Positions 33,845 to 43,432 are shown, counted from the stretch's first letter. The stretch: 64,000 nucleotides of DNA from Leptothoe spongobia TAU-MAC 1115 (GCF_018739885.1 NZ_JADOES010000030.1:1-64000), one strand, 5' to 3'. Translations and numbers: made by a program. Notes: a model not told the origin generated them from the letters alone.

Positions 33845-35833
33845 TTAAGTCTGTTCGATGGCTACCCAGCCCTTGACCTCACTGTCGGTTAAGGGGCGCT
33901 CTAGCTTAATATACTCACTTTGGGCAGCCAGTAGAATATGTTTCATTTCTATCGGGGTGTCCTCATCTGCAGCTAAAAAAGCTGCATTTAGGGCGATGTT
34001 GCGAATGTTGCCTCCGGCCACGCTGAGCTTAGCCAGGCGGCGATAGTGTAAGTCCTTTGTGGGGGTTTTTGATGGAAAAATACGTTGCCAGATGTCTTCT
34101 CTCTGTTTGGCATCGGGAAAGGGGAATTGAATGACAAAGCGAATGCGCCGCAGGAAGGCCTGATCCACTGAGTCTTTTAGGTTGGTGGTGAGGATAGCCA
34201 AACCGCGATAGGCTTCGATGCGCTGTAATAGATAGGCAACTTCCATGTTGGCATAGCGATCGTGGGAGTCGCTAACGTCGGAGCGTTTACCAAATAGGGC
34301 GTCGGCTTCATCAAAAAGTAAAATAGCGCCACCAGTTTCAGCGGCATCAAACACACGCCGGAGATTCTTTTCGGTCTCACCGATATATTTGCTGACCACC
34401 GAGCTAAGGTCAATGCGATAGAGGTCCAGGTGTAGTTCCTTGGCAATAATTTCGGCAGCCATGGTTTTACCGGTGCCACTTTGACCAGCAAATAGGGCAC
34501 TGATGCCTAGCCCCCGGCGACTCCTGCCAGAAAAGCCCCACTCTTCGTACACTTTGCTACGCTGACGAACATGGGCTGTGAGCGTTTGTAATACTTGTTT
34601 TTCTTTTTCTGGCAGGATGAGATCATCCCAGGTGGCGAAGGTTTCGATGCGCTGGGCCAGATCGCCGAGGCGGGGGCGGGCTTGGGAGAGGCAGGTGTCC
34701 CAGAGGAGTTTGGGGAGAGTGGGGGAGTGGGGGAGTGGGGGAGTGGGGGAGGGAGAGTGGAGACGCTGGACTTTGGCGCAGGTGGCTTGGATGGTGGGGG
34801 CGCTGAGGTTAAAGTAGGAGACAAGACGATCAATATGGCCGTTGAGGTGGACGGCTGTTTCGCCCAGGGTGCTGTGCCATAGCTGACGTTGTTCGTCGGC
34901 GGTGGGGGGATAAATGTCGTAGGTTAACAAGGGGCGCTGCTGCTGGGGGCGACGGTCACGGCTGAGGATGAGCAGCGGCTGCCGACAGGTTTCGATCAGT
35001 CGATCGACCATCAGGTTGAGCTGGGCGAAGTAGCCGTCTCCAGTAATGGTGCTGGGGATGCGATCGCAATTCAACCCAAGCACGGCCCCGCTCAAAAGCG
35101 CCTCCCGTTCGCACAAACACTGCAACAGTTTCATCTGTGACAGTTCCGTTGGCAGTGTTTCGGCAGCAATGATTCGTAGGTCCAGGTTAAGGGAATGGGC
35201 GGCGGCAGTTGCGATCTCAAGCTTGGTGGCACTGTCTTCGCCACATAGCTGTACCACTGGCCCAGCTGTGTCCTGTAGGCCTGTTAACATCACCTGTTGA
35301 GCCATTTGTTGATGAGATTCTGGCAGGATCAATGATGCTGTTCCAGACGCTGTCATAATTCCTCGGAGACGATCGTCCAGGGACGTCATCCCCATCAGGT
35401 AGTGCAGAATGCGTTCATCGATACGGAGGGGGCACTGGGTGAGTTCGGCACCAGGTTGGAGCTCAATCAGTTTCCAATACCGCAGTGGGCTTTCGGGTAA
35501 AAGGGCTGACCAGTGGGCCTCTGGCAACAAGGAGAGAGCCAGCCCCAGGGTAGGATGTTGTGCCCCTTGCTGCAGTTGAGCGCAAAGATCTGCCAGGGTA
35601 CGGCTGAGCTCCATACCGGTACACAACAGCAACAGTGCCCGTTCAAATGTGGACAGTTTAAAGCGACGGCAGAGGGTTTCTATGGCCGCCTCTCCTTCGG
35701 GAAAGGTAACCTCTGATGTTCTGGAAAATGTGGCTACATCTGCGGGGGGATCACAGGCTTGGGCTAACTGATGTTGCACCTGACCAATGGCGGCTAAAAG
35801 ATATTGTTGATTTGCTTCGTGCCAGCTTGCCAT
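33845..35833 (-). CDS. AAA+ ATPase of the contractile injection system (Afp15-like)
   Basis: A 662-residue protein. The N-terminal part (about 1-350) is typical of CIS-associated ATPases; the AAA domain (about 410-655) has Walker A GQSGTGKT (about 450), Walker B ILLFDEADALFGKR (about 508) and the arginine-containing sensor region AFLRRIRFVIQFPFPD. In Afp/PVC-type systems this ATPase is needed for particle assembly. A proline-rich insertion (PSPTPPLPHSPT, about residue 365-380) is encoded by a simple repeat at 34711-34760. It starts 2 bp after the 75-residue gene and ends 133 bp before the HET-C cargo gene. Confidence 0.93.
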   Translation of the reverse strand: MASWHEANQQYLLAAIGQVQHQLAQACDPPADVATFSRTSEVTFPEGEAAIETLCRRFKLSTFERALLLLCTGMELSRTLADLCAQLQQGAQHPTLGLALSLLPEAHWSALLPESPLRYWKLIELQPGAELTQCPLRIDERILHYLMGMTSLDDRLRGIMTASGTASLILPESHQQMAQQVMLTGLQDTAGPVVQLCGEDSATKLEIATAAAHSLNLDLRIIAAETLPTELSQMKLLQCLCEREALLSGAVLGLNCDRIPSTITGDGYFAQLNLMVDRLIETCRQPLLILSRDRRPQQQRPLLTYDIYPPTADEQRQLWHSTLGETAVHLNGHIDRLVSYFNLSAPTIQATCAKVQRLHSPSPTPPLPHSPTLPKLLWDTCLSQARPRLGDLAQRIETFATWDDLILPEKEKQVLQTLTAHVRQRSKVYEEWGFSGRSRRGLGISALFAGQSGTGKTMAAEIIAKELHLDLYRIDLSSVVSKYIGETEKNLRRVFDAAETGGAILLFDEADALFGKRSDVSDSHDRYANMEVAYLLQRIEAYRGLAILTTNLKDSVDQAFLRRIRFVIQFPFPDAKQREDIWQRIFPSKTPTKDLHYRRLAKLSVAGGNIRNIALNAAFLAADEDTPIEMKHILLAAQSEYIKLERPLTDSEVKGWVAIEQT
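34711..34760. repeat. Simple repeat GGGGGAGT within the ATPase gene
   Basis: Plus-strand GGGGGAGTGGGGGAGTGGGG-type repeats lie inside the ATPase gene and code for the PSPTPPLPHSPT linker on the minus strand. A similar pyrimidine-rich run occurs at about 58508-58645 between CIS genes. Such runs are frequent in cyanobacterial spacers; here one is in frame within a conserved gene. Confidence 0.8.
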
Positions 35834-35835
35834 TA

Positions 35836-36063
35836 CTATTTTTCTTCGGTAACAGGCTGAATTAACTGTTGCAAAAAGGTGATTGCGTCCTTAGGAGGCA
35901 TGGTAAGGATTTTGCCCTCGCGGATGATTTCGTACTGGCCTTGGTGGTGGCCATGACCAGCGATCAGGCCTTGTTTGATGGCCTGGTTGCCAAGTTCGTT
36001 GAGTTGGGTGATGCTGAGGTTTTCGACATCGGTGTCGAGTTGTTGTTGGATTGGGTCGCTCAT
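35836..36063 (-). CDS. Small protein preceding the CIS ATPase
   Basis: A 75-residue protein (LSITQLNELGNQAIKQGLIA, then YEIIREGKILTMPPKDAITF). No family is recognised, but small proteins sit at this place in CIS loci. Its stop is 2 bp before the ATPase start, so translation is probably coupled. It may be an ATPase cofactor or assembly protein (inference). Confidence 0.7.
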   Translation of the reverse strand: MSDPIQQQLDTDVENLSITQLNELGNQAIKQGLIAGHGHHQGQYEIIREGKILTMPPKDAITFLQQLIQPVTEEK

Positions 36064-36107
36064 GGGTTTGTTGTGGGTGTAGGGGCTATACCTCGTGATA
36101 TCGAGGG

Positions 36108-36338
36108 TTAACTCTTGCCTGGTTGGGGACGGATTAAAGGGACTAAATCATCGGTGGTTTCTTCCCACAGCTCCCAACCAATCGGTAATCTAGACGTCAG
36201 ATGATTGTTGCCAAACCGGAGGGCTTCGGTGAGGGTGGGCCAGGATCTGGCTACTGATAGGGTGGCGCAGAATCTGGGTTCTTGATCTTCCCAGGCGCTG
36301 TGGATAAAGCCGAGACCATCAATCTTAATTAAATACAT
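36108..36338 (-). CDS. Small hypothetical protein of the CIS accessory operon
   Basis: A 76-residue protein (YLIKIDGLGFIHSAWED, LPIGWELWEE) of unknown family. It lies 22 bp after the DUF4255 gene and 44 bp before the 75-residue gene, all on the minus strand, so it is probably in the same transcript as the ATPase. No membrane segment or signal peptide is seen. Confidence 0.65.
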   Translation of the reverse strand: MYLIKIDGLGFIHSAWEDQEPRFCATLSVARSWPTLTEALRFGNNHLTSRLPIGWELWEETTDDLVPLIRPQPGKS

Positions 36339-36360
36339 AATTAGATCATTGCTAACAGTG

Positions 36361-37635
36361 TTAAAGAATTAGGGCCTTGGGACCGATATACCAGTCCTTG
36401 GTGGGACTGTCGGGTTCTGTGTCCACTTCTAACTGACTTTCTGCGCTGTCGATCAGGAGTCGGACTAAATACTCTCCTGGTTTAACATCCTGGACGGGTA
36501 TGGATACCTGGTTGCTGTCACTGTCCCGTTGGGGAATGTCGAACATGTAGGAAGTGGGAGTATCGGTGGCATATTCGTTAAGGGCTAGTACCACTGTTTG
36601 TGCGTGACCAACGGTAAGGTTTAGTTGGATCTTGAGGACAGCATCACGGGTGTCGTTGTCGGTTTCTTCGAGGTTCTCCACTGAGACTGACATGACTCGG
36701 GGGCGTAATACAAAGGGTGCACCGGCAGATTCGGCTCCGCGACGACCATGGCTGCGGTCGACTTCGGTGAGGGAGTGGGGGTGGATCACCTGTAGACTTT
36801 GGACACCGGCCCGCAGGGCATAGTCAGGCAACGTGGATAGATCCAGCTTAATTTCGGTATCTCTTACCTCGGTGGGGAGGACTTCCACACCGCCGATGCG
36901 TACCTGGGTAAAGCGATCGCCTTTGAGATGCTTGCCTTTGATTAACAGGGTACTGTCCACCAAAATGGGCTCGTACCGGCCAGCCTGGGCCATAATTTTT
37001 TCCACCTGTGGCTGGTTAGGAAAGGGTGATATGCCTCCTGACCGGGCTTCGCGGACGGGCAATGCTCGTTTAAAGGGATCGTCACCTGCGACTAAGACGA
37101 CTAAGCATTTATAGGCAACGGAGAGTACGTAGGGGGTTTGGAAAAAGACGGACCAGGTTTTGGATAAATCTTCCAAATTTAGATCGAGGGGGAGTAGATT
37201 AATGTGTTGTACCTGATTGGCCAGGTTCGAATCTGCTAGAAACGAAAAGGTGCTATCTGTGCAGGCGGCTCGGATCATATCCTGGCTAATCACCCGCTTA
37301 TCATTGAGGGTGCGCACGGCACTACCCAACAATCGCTGGGGCACCAGCTCGTTATTGTTGCCGTAGAAGCTCAGCATGTAGTACAAATCTAGAGCTGCCT
37401 GGCGTTTAACTGGGTTGCCCCGAGACCTGGCCAGGGTGGCATCCATATTGTGAAGGGCCGGGTTGGTGATCACCTGGTACATAAAGATGTTCACACCGGT
37501 CTCAGGGGTGCCTTTACCGATTTCACTGGGGCTGACCGTGGTAATCCGAGCCCCTTCAACCTGGGTTTGGACCGTGGCTTGGAGAGTTTTTTGGAGGGTG
37601 GCGGTGACAGTTGCGATCGCAAGATGATTACTCAT
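36361..37635 (-). CDS. DUF4255 (Pvc16/Afp16-like) protein with IPT/TIG-like domain
   Basis: A 424-residue protein. Residues about 1-190 match the DUF4255 / Pvc16 N-terminal domain (GVNIFMYQVITNPALHNMD, DLYYMLSFYGNNNELVPQRL), found in the tail-terminator protein that caps the tube and sheath of Afp/PVC-type particles. A middle domain (about 215-290, SGISPF-like start, LLIKGKHLKG, VRIGGVEV) looks like an IPT/TIG Ig fold, and a second beta domain follows. Its start overlaps the stop of the response regulator by 4 bp (ATGA), tying regulation to CIS assembly. A second, shorter DUF4255 protein is encoded at 40367. Confidence 0.9.
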   Translation of the reverse strand: MSNHLAIATVTATLQKTLQATVQTQVEGARITTVSPSEIGKGTPETGVNIFMYQVITNPALHNMDATLARSRGNPVKRQAALDLYYMLSFYGNNNELVPQRLLGSAVRTLNDKRVISQDMIRAACTDSTFSFLADSNLANQVQHINLLPLDLNLEDLSKTWSVFFQTPYVLSVAYKCLVVLVAGDDPFKRALPVREARSGGISPFPNQPQVEKIMAQAGRYEPILVDSTLLIKGKHLKGDRFTQVRIGGVEVLPTEVRDTEIKLDLSTLPDYALRAGVQSLQVIHPHSLTEVDRSHGRRGAESAGAPFVLRPRVMSVSVENLEETDNDTRDAVLKIQLNLTVGHAQTVVLALNEYATDTPTSYMFDIPQRDSDSNQVSIPVQDVKPGEYLVRLLIDSAESQLEVDTEPDSPTKDWYIGPKALIL

Positions 37636-38324
37636 GCAGCTACGAGTCCTAATTTCAGAGCTTTGAGGGCGGCTTGGGTCCGGCTAGACACCTCCATTTT
37701 TTCAAAAATACAGCGGAGATAGGCTTTGACCGTACCGACGGTAATGTGCAGGCGCTGGGAAATCATCTCATTGGAGTCTCCCTGCACGAGACAGGACAAT
37801 ACTTCTTGCTCGCGCTCGGTTAAGTGAATGGCCGAAAGACTCTTTAATGAATGACCGGTCTGAAAATGAAACTGCCTGAAAAAGCTAGTGGCAATGTCAG
37901 GGGAAATGTAAACTTTGTCCTGCAATACCGTATGAATGGCATCACACAGCTGGCTCGAGAGATCTGACTTTAAAAGATAACCTCGGGCCCCAGCCTGCAT
38001 AGCCTGAAAGATCCAACGATCTTCTTCATGGCCGGAAAGAACGAGTACTTTACCCGTTTGCTGCAGATGGCGATAGCGAGAGAGGAATTTGACCCCATCA
38101 CCATTACTGAGCTCAATATCCAGCAAAATCAAGGCAGGATGCTGTTCAGCGGCCAACTTAATGGCCTGATCAACCGAGGCGGCCTGACCGACAACATCAT
38201 AGTGTTGCCCCTTGGTCACATTACACAAGTCTAACCAAGTTTTCAGGCTTTGACGAAACGTTGAGCAATCGTCAATGAGTAAAACGGAAATGGGTGGGTT
38301 GGAAACAGTTGAAGCAGGTGACAT
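37632..38324 (-). CDS. LuxR/NarL-type response regulator
   Basis: About 230 residues from the ATG at 38324; a TTG at 38405 would extend it without homology support. The receiver domain (about 13-130) has the acidic DD pair (LIDDCS), the phospho-acceptor aspartate in LILLDIEL and the lysine in YLLKSD. The C-terminal helix-turn-helix (about 165-225) reads LTEREQEVLSCLVQGDSNEMI with TVGTVKAYLRCIFEKM. It follows the histidine kinase gene and is coupled to the DUF4255 gene, so it probably controls the CIS genes on one or both strands. Confidence 0.92.
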   Translation of the reverse strand: MSPASTVSNPPISVLLIDDCSTFRQSLKTWLDLCNVTKGQHYDVVGQAASVDQAIKLAAEQHPALILLDIELSNGDGVKFLSRYRHLQQTGKVLVLSGHEEDRWIFQAMQAGARGYLLKSDLSSQLCDAIHTVLQDKVYISPDIATSFFRQFHFQTGHSLKSLSAIHLTEREQEVLSCLVQGDSNEMISQRLHITVGTVKAYLRCIFEKMEVSSRTQAALKALKLGLVAA

Positions 38325-38441
38325 AGTCTTGCGAAGGAACAGAGAACAGCGTATTGGAGAGATGCCAGTGGGAAAGAAAGCGGAGGAGGTTGGGTTGAGA
38401 TACAAAACCCAACGAAAGGGATAGGGGAGACTGTCTCGATA

Positions 38442-39584
38442 TCAGCGGTGGCGAGGCAGTGAAATAGACACCTGGGCCCCACCATGGGGAAGATTCTTTG
38501 CCCAAATGTTGCCCCCATGGTCATGGACTATCTTCTTGGCAATGGTCATTCCCAGCCCTTGGCCATCAGGGCGACGAGAATAATATTGCTTAAATATATG
38601 GCGGAGGTCTTCTGATGAAAAACCAGGTCCTTGATCCCGGATCTCGATTAGAATCTCAGAATTATAACCGTGCCAACAAAAATCAATAATGCCATTCTCA
38701 GGGCTAAAGGCAATGGCATTGCTGATCAGGTTATTAAATACCTGCTGCAATTGCCAGGAGTCCACCTTCAAAAGGTAGCTGGGACGTTCACCCACAAGGG
38801 CAATCCGCTTTTTATCTAGCTGAGGCTGTAACTCTTGAATGCTATCTTGAGCGATGGTTTGCAGATCCTGCTGACTAGCCGCTGCAATCACAGATTTACT
38901 CGTCAAACGCTGCAATGTTGTCAATAGCTTACGAACCAGGTGCTGAACTGCTTGAGCTTGTTCCCCTTCCCTGGATGTACTTAAGCGGTTACATAGGATA
39001 TCGGCATAAAGCTCAATGGACGCTAACGGGGTACGCAGCTGATGCCCAATTTGCCGAATCACATCTTCCAACCCAGTGATGCGCTCCTGCATCTGTTGGT
39101 GCTCTAGCTGTTGGCGCTCTAGCTGATAAAAGTATCGAGCTTGTTGTTCAATGCAGAACTGTTGCAATGGAGTTAACTCGATTTTAGACCACACTGTTAA
39201 ATAGTGCGATAAACCATTGCTCCCGTCCGCATACTGACAACAGTAGATATGCCGGTCGCTCAAGGTTTGGTCAAACTGACGGGGATGAAACAGCGATAGC
39301 TGTTGTAACCAACGTTTAAAGCTGTGACTGTTGATTAGCTGGCATAGGCTAAGGCCATAATCAGGGGCCGCATGGTGAATAGTGAAATTGGAACTTTCAC
39401 TGGCTTTGTCAGTCGTTATAGTTGCGATCGCAACCAAAGCAAGCTGTTGTCTTAAACCGTCCACAGCGTTGGCATCACTGATTGAATAATCAACCGTGTA
39501 TGGTTGACTCGATGGAGACTCCTCTACATCAACAGCCAATTCATTTTTACTATCTTTTACTAAAAGGCTTGTAGTAAACATCAT
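38442..39584 (-). CDS. Soluble sensor histidine kinase
   Basis: A 380-residue protein without a membrane helix. The N-terminal 165 residues are an unrecognised, possibly GAF-like sensor part, followed by a short coiled coil (ERQQLEHQQMQERI). The H-box is QIGHQLRTPLASIELYAD (about 179-197), the N-box VFNNLISNAIAFSP and the glycine boxes DQGPGFSSEDL and GQGLGMTIAKKIV. It starts the minus-strand accessory operon opposite the CIS structural operon. It most likely phosphorylates the adjacent response regulator. The cytosolic location suggests an internal cue. Confidence 0.93.
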   Translation of the reverse strand: MMFTTSLLVKDSKNELAVDVEESPSSQPYTVDYSISDANAVDGLRQQLALVAIATITTDKASESSNFTIHHAAPDYGLSLCQLINSHSFKRWLQQLSLFHPRQFDQTLSDRHIYCCQYADGSNGLSHYLTVWSKIELTPLQQFCIEQQARYFYQLERQQLEHQQMQERITGLEDVIRQIGHQLRTPLASIELYADILCNRLSTSREGEQAQAVQHLVRKLLTTLQRLTSKSVIAAASQQDLQTIAQDSIQELQPQLDKKRIALVGERPSYLLKVDSWQLQQVFNNLISNAIAFSPENGIIDFCWHGYNSEILIEIRDQGPGFSSEDLRHIFKQYYSRRPDGQGLGMTIAKKIVHDHGGNIWAKNLPHGGAQVSISLPRHR

Positions 39585-40366
39585 TGAACATTTCCACCAC
39601 CAACTCTACATAAACGTTTTTAGGCGCGCTTAGAAAACTCCTGACATTCCTGCTTCTAGCCTGTTCATAGTGAAGACTATTCACTAACATCATGCTTCAC
39701 AGCAGCAACCGCAATTTCCTTGTATTCATATGGTTGACTGTTCTGGTTTAAATCTGTAAAAACCGTGAGATAAAAACGACAACTCTAGCCCCTTACCTTT
39801 TCACCATGGTTAGGTGCCAATCTTTTGAGTCACAAGGACTCTACCTAAATTTGATTGGGGACTATCTGTATTTACCTCCTAACTTTCACGTAGTTTTTGA
39901 TTACGGACGTATGATTTACGCACTTAACTAAGCGCTCCTCGTAATCCCACCGATATCCGGAGTTTTTTACAAAGCGAAATGGGCAACCGTCGGTACACAT
40001 CCTGGTGAAAGCACTTAAATTGATACAGTTCTCCCGGTTCAAACACACCTATTATTTTTTTCACCGAACTTCAAATTTTAAAGATTCATAACAAGTTTTA
40101 TGTATAAAAAGCTACCTATAGCAATTGAGCCGTACTACACCATGTCGGATTGATATCTCTGGATTGGCAAGGCATCTTAGGGGTTTGTTTAAGATCCCTA
40201 ACTTAAGTGCAGTGACAAAGTTGGACATTGATCCTTTATTGAGAACTAGCCCCAAGGCTATTTCCTCAAACCAAGTCCAGGTTAAAACTGGTTGCTTTTC
40301 TATGGAAAAACTACAGTTCTGGACATGGACAAGGTTTAAAAGGATCTGCATCATTAAGTCTGCCTC
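39585..40366. other. Divergent intergenic region between kinase and CIS structural operon
   Basis: This 782-bp spacer separates the histidine kinase (minus) from the first CIS structural gene (plus). It must hold promoters for both and is the likeliest place for operators of the response regulator. Short frames on both strands at 40112-40468 overlap each other and look spurious. I see no convincing -35/-10 pair; a TATAAA at 40104-40109 has no clear partner. The plus-strand leader to 40367 is AT-rich and otherwise featureless. Confidence 0.55.
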
Positions 40367-40912
40367 ATGATTTCTGTTGCAACTCAGACCCTTGCAGATT
40401 TCATCACCAGTGGAATCCCGCTTATTAACAAAGAGCAGATTTTCTTTGACCATCCCAGGGTGGCTCAAGTCAACAAACCAGCTCTAAATTTATATTGTTA
40501 TCGGGTGCAGGTTAGTGATTGGAATCAGACGCTTCCGACTACGCCATCTGTTCCCTCCAGGGATAATCCTCTATCGCCAACGTTGGGCGTAAGGAAATCT
40601 GTCAACGTTGCAGGTGTCTCTCAATGGTTCGATCTCACGTTTCTCGTCAGTGTGACCGACCATACGGCCCTTAGTGAGCAACATCTACTCTCCGAACTGC
40701 TTGCTATGCTTTCCAGTTACCAGTTTTTACCTGACGAGTTTTTGACCCCGTTATTACAGGGGCAAGGGGTGCTTCCCATTACCGTTTCTACAGAAGGAGT
40801 GATCGATACAGCCCTGCTATGGCAAGTGTTACGGATGCCTCTGCGCCTAGCGCTCCACGTTACCTTAACCGTGCCATTTTATCACCACCTTGGATTTCAT
40901 CAGACAGGATAG
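40367..40912 (+). CDS. Second DUF4255 (Pvc16-like) protein
   Basis: A 181-residue protein with the DUF4255 pattern: TQTLADFITSGIPL, then PALNLYCYRVQVSDWNQ and WFDLTFLVSVTDHTALSEQHLLSELLAML. It corresponds to the tail-terminator family and opens the plus-strand structural operon 197 bp before the sheath gene. It lacks the Ig-like extension of the 424-residue protein; the two may cap tube and sheath separately or form two particle variants. Confidence 0.85.
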   Translation: MISVATQTLADFITSGIPLINKEQIFFDHPRVAQVNKPALNLYCYRVQVSDWNQTLPTTPSVPSRDNPLSPTLGVRKSVNVAGVSQWFDLTFLVSVTDHTALSEQHLLSELLAMLSSYQFLPDEFLTPLLQGQGVLPITVSTEGVIDTALLWQVLRMPLRLALHVTLTVPFYHHLGFHQTG

Positions 40913-41109
40913 TTGGCTAAGTCCGGGCGAGAACTATAACCCATATCCACCCTGAACTTTCTTCTATAGAAAACCCAGGCCCTGGCCATGGATAAGGTTC
41001 AATTCCGCGACAAAGGCCAACCTAGTTGTTCTCAAAAATTGCTGTTGCTAATTTACCCCAATCAGCAACGCTCAAAATCTATTTCAAGACATATGGAGGA
41101 TGATTACCC

Positions 41110-42822
41110 ATGGCATTGGATTACTTTGCCCCAGGTGTATACGTTGAAGAGGTTGACCGAGGTAGTCGCCCGATAGAAGGTGTCAGCATGAGCGTGGCCG
41201 GTTTTGTCGGTTTCACCGAAGACATCCGTGGCGATGCTGAACTGTTTAAACCTATGCTGATTACCAATTGGAGTCAGTATTTAGAATACTTTGCTAAGCC
41301 CGGTTCTCCCCATCCCGGATTTACCGAGTTTGATGCCTACCTGCCCTTTGCGATTCAGGGTTGGTTCGATAATGGTGGCGGTCGTTGTTGGGTGGTGAGC
41401 ATTGGTACCCGCCCCCCAGGCTCTACCGCCCCCTCTGCAGAGGAGACGGCCACTAAGGTATTGACCTCAGGTAAAAAGCCTTCTCTTCGCTTTAACCTCA
41501 GACTGCCAGATGGCGATACGGCAGCATTGCCACCGTCGGAAGGGCGTTTGACAGTACGAATTTCCGAAGGTGAGCCTAAACCTTTACCGGAAGATGCCCC
41601 CGACGATACCGAACCCCCCTTCAATACAGGTGAGTATTTCACCCTGGAAATTAAGAGCGGTAATGAGGTTGTTGGACGGTATCCGCACTTGACCATGAAC
41701 CCTGAAGCGGAGACTGCCGTTGCAGACTATGTGGTCACGGCATTGGCAGATTCCGAGTTTCTGGATATTGCCGATATGTCCGTTGCCGGACAACCCCTAT
41801 CACGCCGCCCTGTGAATGGCTTCTATGAGGTGGCACCCCCTCCCTATGTGGGTCAGGTGGACCGAGTGTCTCGCGATCTCCAGGGTATCCGAGATGATCG
41901 AGCCGGCATTGAAGGTCTGTTTGAGATTGATGAGGTGGCGATGATCGCCTGTCCCGATATGTTGCGGGCCTATCAGGAAGGTTGGTTAGACCTGGATCAG
42001 ATCCATGGTTTGATGGAGCGATTGTTTACCCTGTGTGAAAACTCTTTCCCAGGGCCTGCCTATCGCATGGCCGTGATTGATCCGCCACCAGTTAAAGTAG
42101 GCAAAAACAACAACCAGGCGATTTTGCCGGAACAGCAAAAGCCTCAGGACGTGGCCAAGTGGCTCAGTGAGTTCAACCGACGCTCCATGTTTGGTGCAGT
42201 GTACTATCCCTGGATCAAGGTGCCCAACCCCCGCAACGGTGGTCGTCCGATTATGGTGCCCCCCAGCGGTCACATGATGGGGATTTGGTGTCGCACCGAT
42301 GAGTCACGGGGGGTGTTTAAGGCTCCTGCCAATGAGACTCCTCGGGGGGTGTTGGGATTGGCCTATGAAACCAATATGCGCGAGCAAGAGATGTTGAACC
42401 CCATGGGCATCAACTGTATTCGCAACTTTGCCAACTACAATCGAGGCTACAAAGTTTGGGGCGCTCGCACCTTGGTGGAACCTGATAATGTGCAGTGGCG
42501 TTATATCAGTGTTCGTCGTCTGATTAGCTATATTGAGAAGTCCATTGAAATGGGAACTCAATGGGTCGTGTTCGAACCCAACGATCAAGATCTGTGGGCC
42601 AGGGTAACCCGCACGGTGACCACATTCTTAACCCGACTATGGCGGGAAGGTGCTCTGTTTGGCAACTCTCCTAATGATGCATTTTTCGTTAAGTGCGATG
42701 GAGAACTGAACACCCACGACACCATGATGTTGGGTCGTCTCTATATTGAGATTGGTGTTTGTCCTGTACGACCAGCGGAATTTGTTATCTTCCGCATTAG
42801 TCAATGGGCACCTAATCAGTAG
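41110..42822 (+). CDS. Contractile tail sheath protein
   Basis: A 570-residue protein with GGAGGA 10 bases before the ATG. The start ALDYFAPGVYVEEVDRGSRP and the C-terminal DLWARVTRTVTTFLTRLWRE through LYIEIGVCPVRPAEFVIFRI are classical sheath signatures (Afp2-4 family). A variable insert (about residues 110-240) includes an acidic stretch. It forms the contractile outer layer of the particle. Only one sheath gene is present here, while Afp/PVC loci often carry several, so the sheath is probably homopolymeric. Confidence 0.97.
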   Translation: MALDYFAPGVYVEEVDRGSRPIEGVSMSVAGFVGFTEDIRGDAELFKPMLITNWSQYLEYFAKPGSPHPGFTEFDAYLPFAIQGWFDNGGGRCWVVSIGTRPPGSTAPSAEETATKVLTSGKKPSLRFNLRLPDGDTAALPPSEGRLTVRISEGEPKPLPEDAPDDTEPPFNTGEYFTLEIKSGNEVVGRYPHLTMNPEAETAVADYVVTALADSEFLDIADMSVAGQPLSRRPVNGFYEVAPPPYVGQVDRVSRDLQGIRDDRAGIEGLFEIDEVAMIACPDMLRAYQEGWLDLDQIHGLMERLFTLCENSFPGPAYRMAVIDPPPVKVGKNNNQAILPEQQKPQDVAKWLSEFNRRSMFGAVYYPWIKVPNPRNGGRPIMVPPSGHMMGIWCRTDESRGVFKAPANETPRGVLGLAYETNMREQEMLNPMGINCIRNFANYNRGYKVWGARTLVEPDNVQWRYISVRRLISYIEKSIEMGTQWVVFEPNDQDLWARVTRTVTTFLTRLWREGALFGNSPNDAFFVKCDGELNTHDTMMLGRLYIEIGVCPVRPAEFVIFRISQWAPNQ

Positions 42823-42836
42823 CCTAACTTAATCCT

Positions 42837-42860
42837 GGTCAGGGGCTAATGTTCCTGACC
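42837..42860 (+). other. Hairpin between sheath and tube genes
   Basis: GGTCAGG and CCTGACC flank a 10-nt loop in the sheath-tube spacer. There is no T-run, so it is not a canonical terminator; it may stabilise the mRNA end or adjust sheath:tube ratios. Confidence 0.4.
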
Positions 42861-42901
42861 TAACTTGATAGTTTACGGGAGAAAATTTCGAGGAACGTAC
42901 A

Positions 42902-43396
42902 ATGTCTGAATTGCAGCCGGTAACCGCCAGCCGATTTTATGTCTCTTTTGATGGCATGACCGATAAATTACTTAAAAGTGTTCAGGAGGTCAGCTTCCAG
43001 GGGCAGGTCAAGGGTAATGATAAACCCCTGATGTCCACCAAGGGTGGTAAAACCATGCGACAAGCCACCTCTACTGGATTTGAAGAAAATCCCAATGTCA
43101 CCATTGAAGTCTACTTAATGCAGGACGACAAAGAATTCTACGATTGGATGCAGAACACAATGCCTTCCAGCTACAGTGGTGCCGGTGCTGGTGGAGGTAA
43201 ATGGTCAGACAACCGTAAGGATGGCGATATTGTTGCCTACGATCCGGGTGACAACGAAATTATGCGGTGGAATCTGAAAAAAGCTTGGGTTAAAAGCTAT
43301 AAGGTTTCTGACTTTTCTGCTGATGGCACTGACCTGGCTTATGAGACATTCGAATTGGTGTGTGAAGACATCAAACGTGTGCCGGTGCAGGGATAA
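42902..43396 (+). CDS. Tail tube protein 1
   Basis: A 164-residue protein of the phage T4 gp19-like / Afp1-type tube family: ASRFYVSFDGMTDKLLKSVQEVSFQG at the start and WNLKKAWVKSYKVSDFSADG near the end are typical. GAGGAACG precedes the ATG. It lies right after the sheath gene, as the main tube protein usually does in CIS loci, and should stack as hexameric rings inside the sheath. Confidence 0.94.
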   Translation: MSELQPVTASRFYVSFDGMTDKLLKSVQEVSFQGQVKGNDKPLMSTKGGKTMRQATSTGFEENPNVTIEVYLMQDDKEFYDWMQNTMPSSYSGAGAGGGKWSDNRKDGDIVAYDPGDNEIMRWNLKKAWVKSYKVSDFSADGTDLAYETFELVCEDIKRVPVQG

Positions 43397-43432
43397 TCCT
43401 AATCTTTTGATTATTTGACAAGAGGTAACATT

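Noticed and set aside
34507..34882. Frames over the GGGGGAGT repeat in the ATPase gene
   Set aside because: They are composition-driven shadows of the conserved ATPase.
38324..38405. TTG-initiated extension of the response regulator
   Set aside because: Receiver domains start shortly after the ATG at 38324; the extra residues show no conserved pattern.
40112..40468. Short overlapping frames on both strands before the CIS structural operon
   Set aside because: They overlap each other and the DUF4255 start, have no recognisable domain and no ribosome site.
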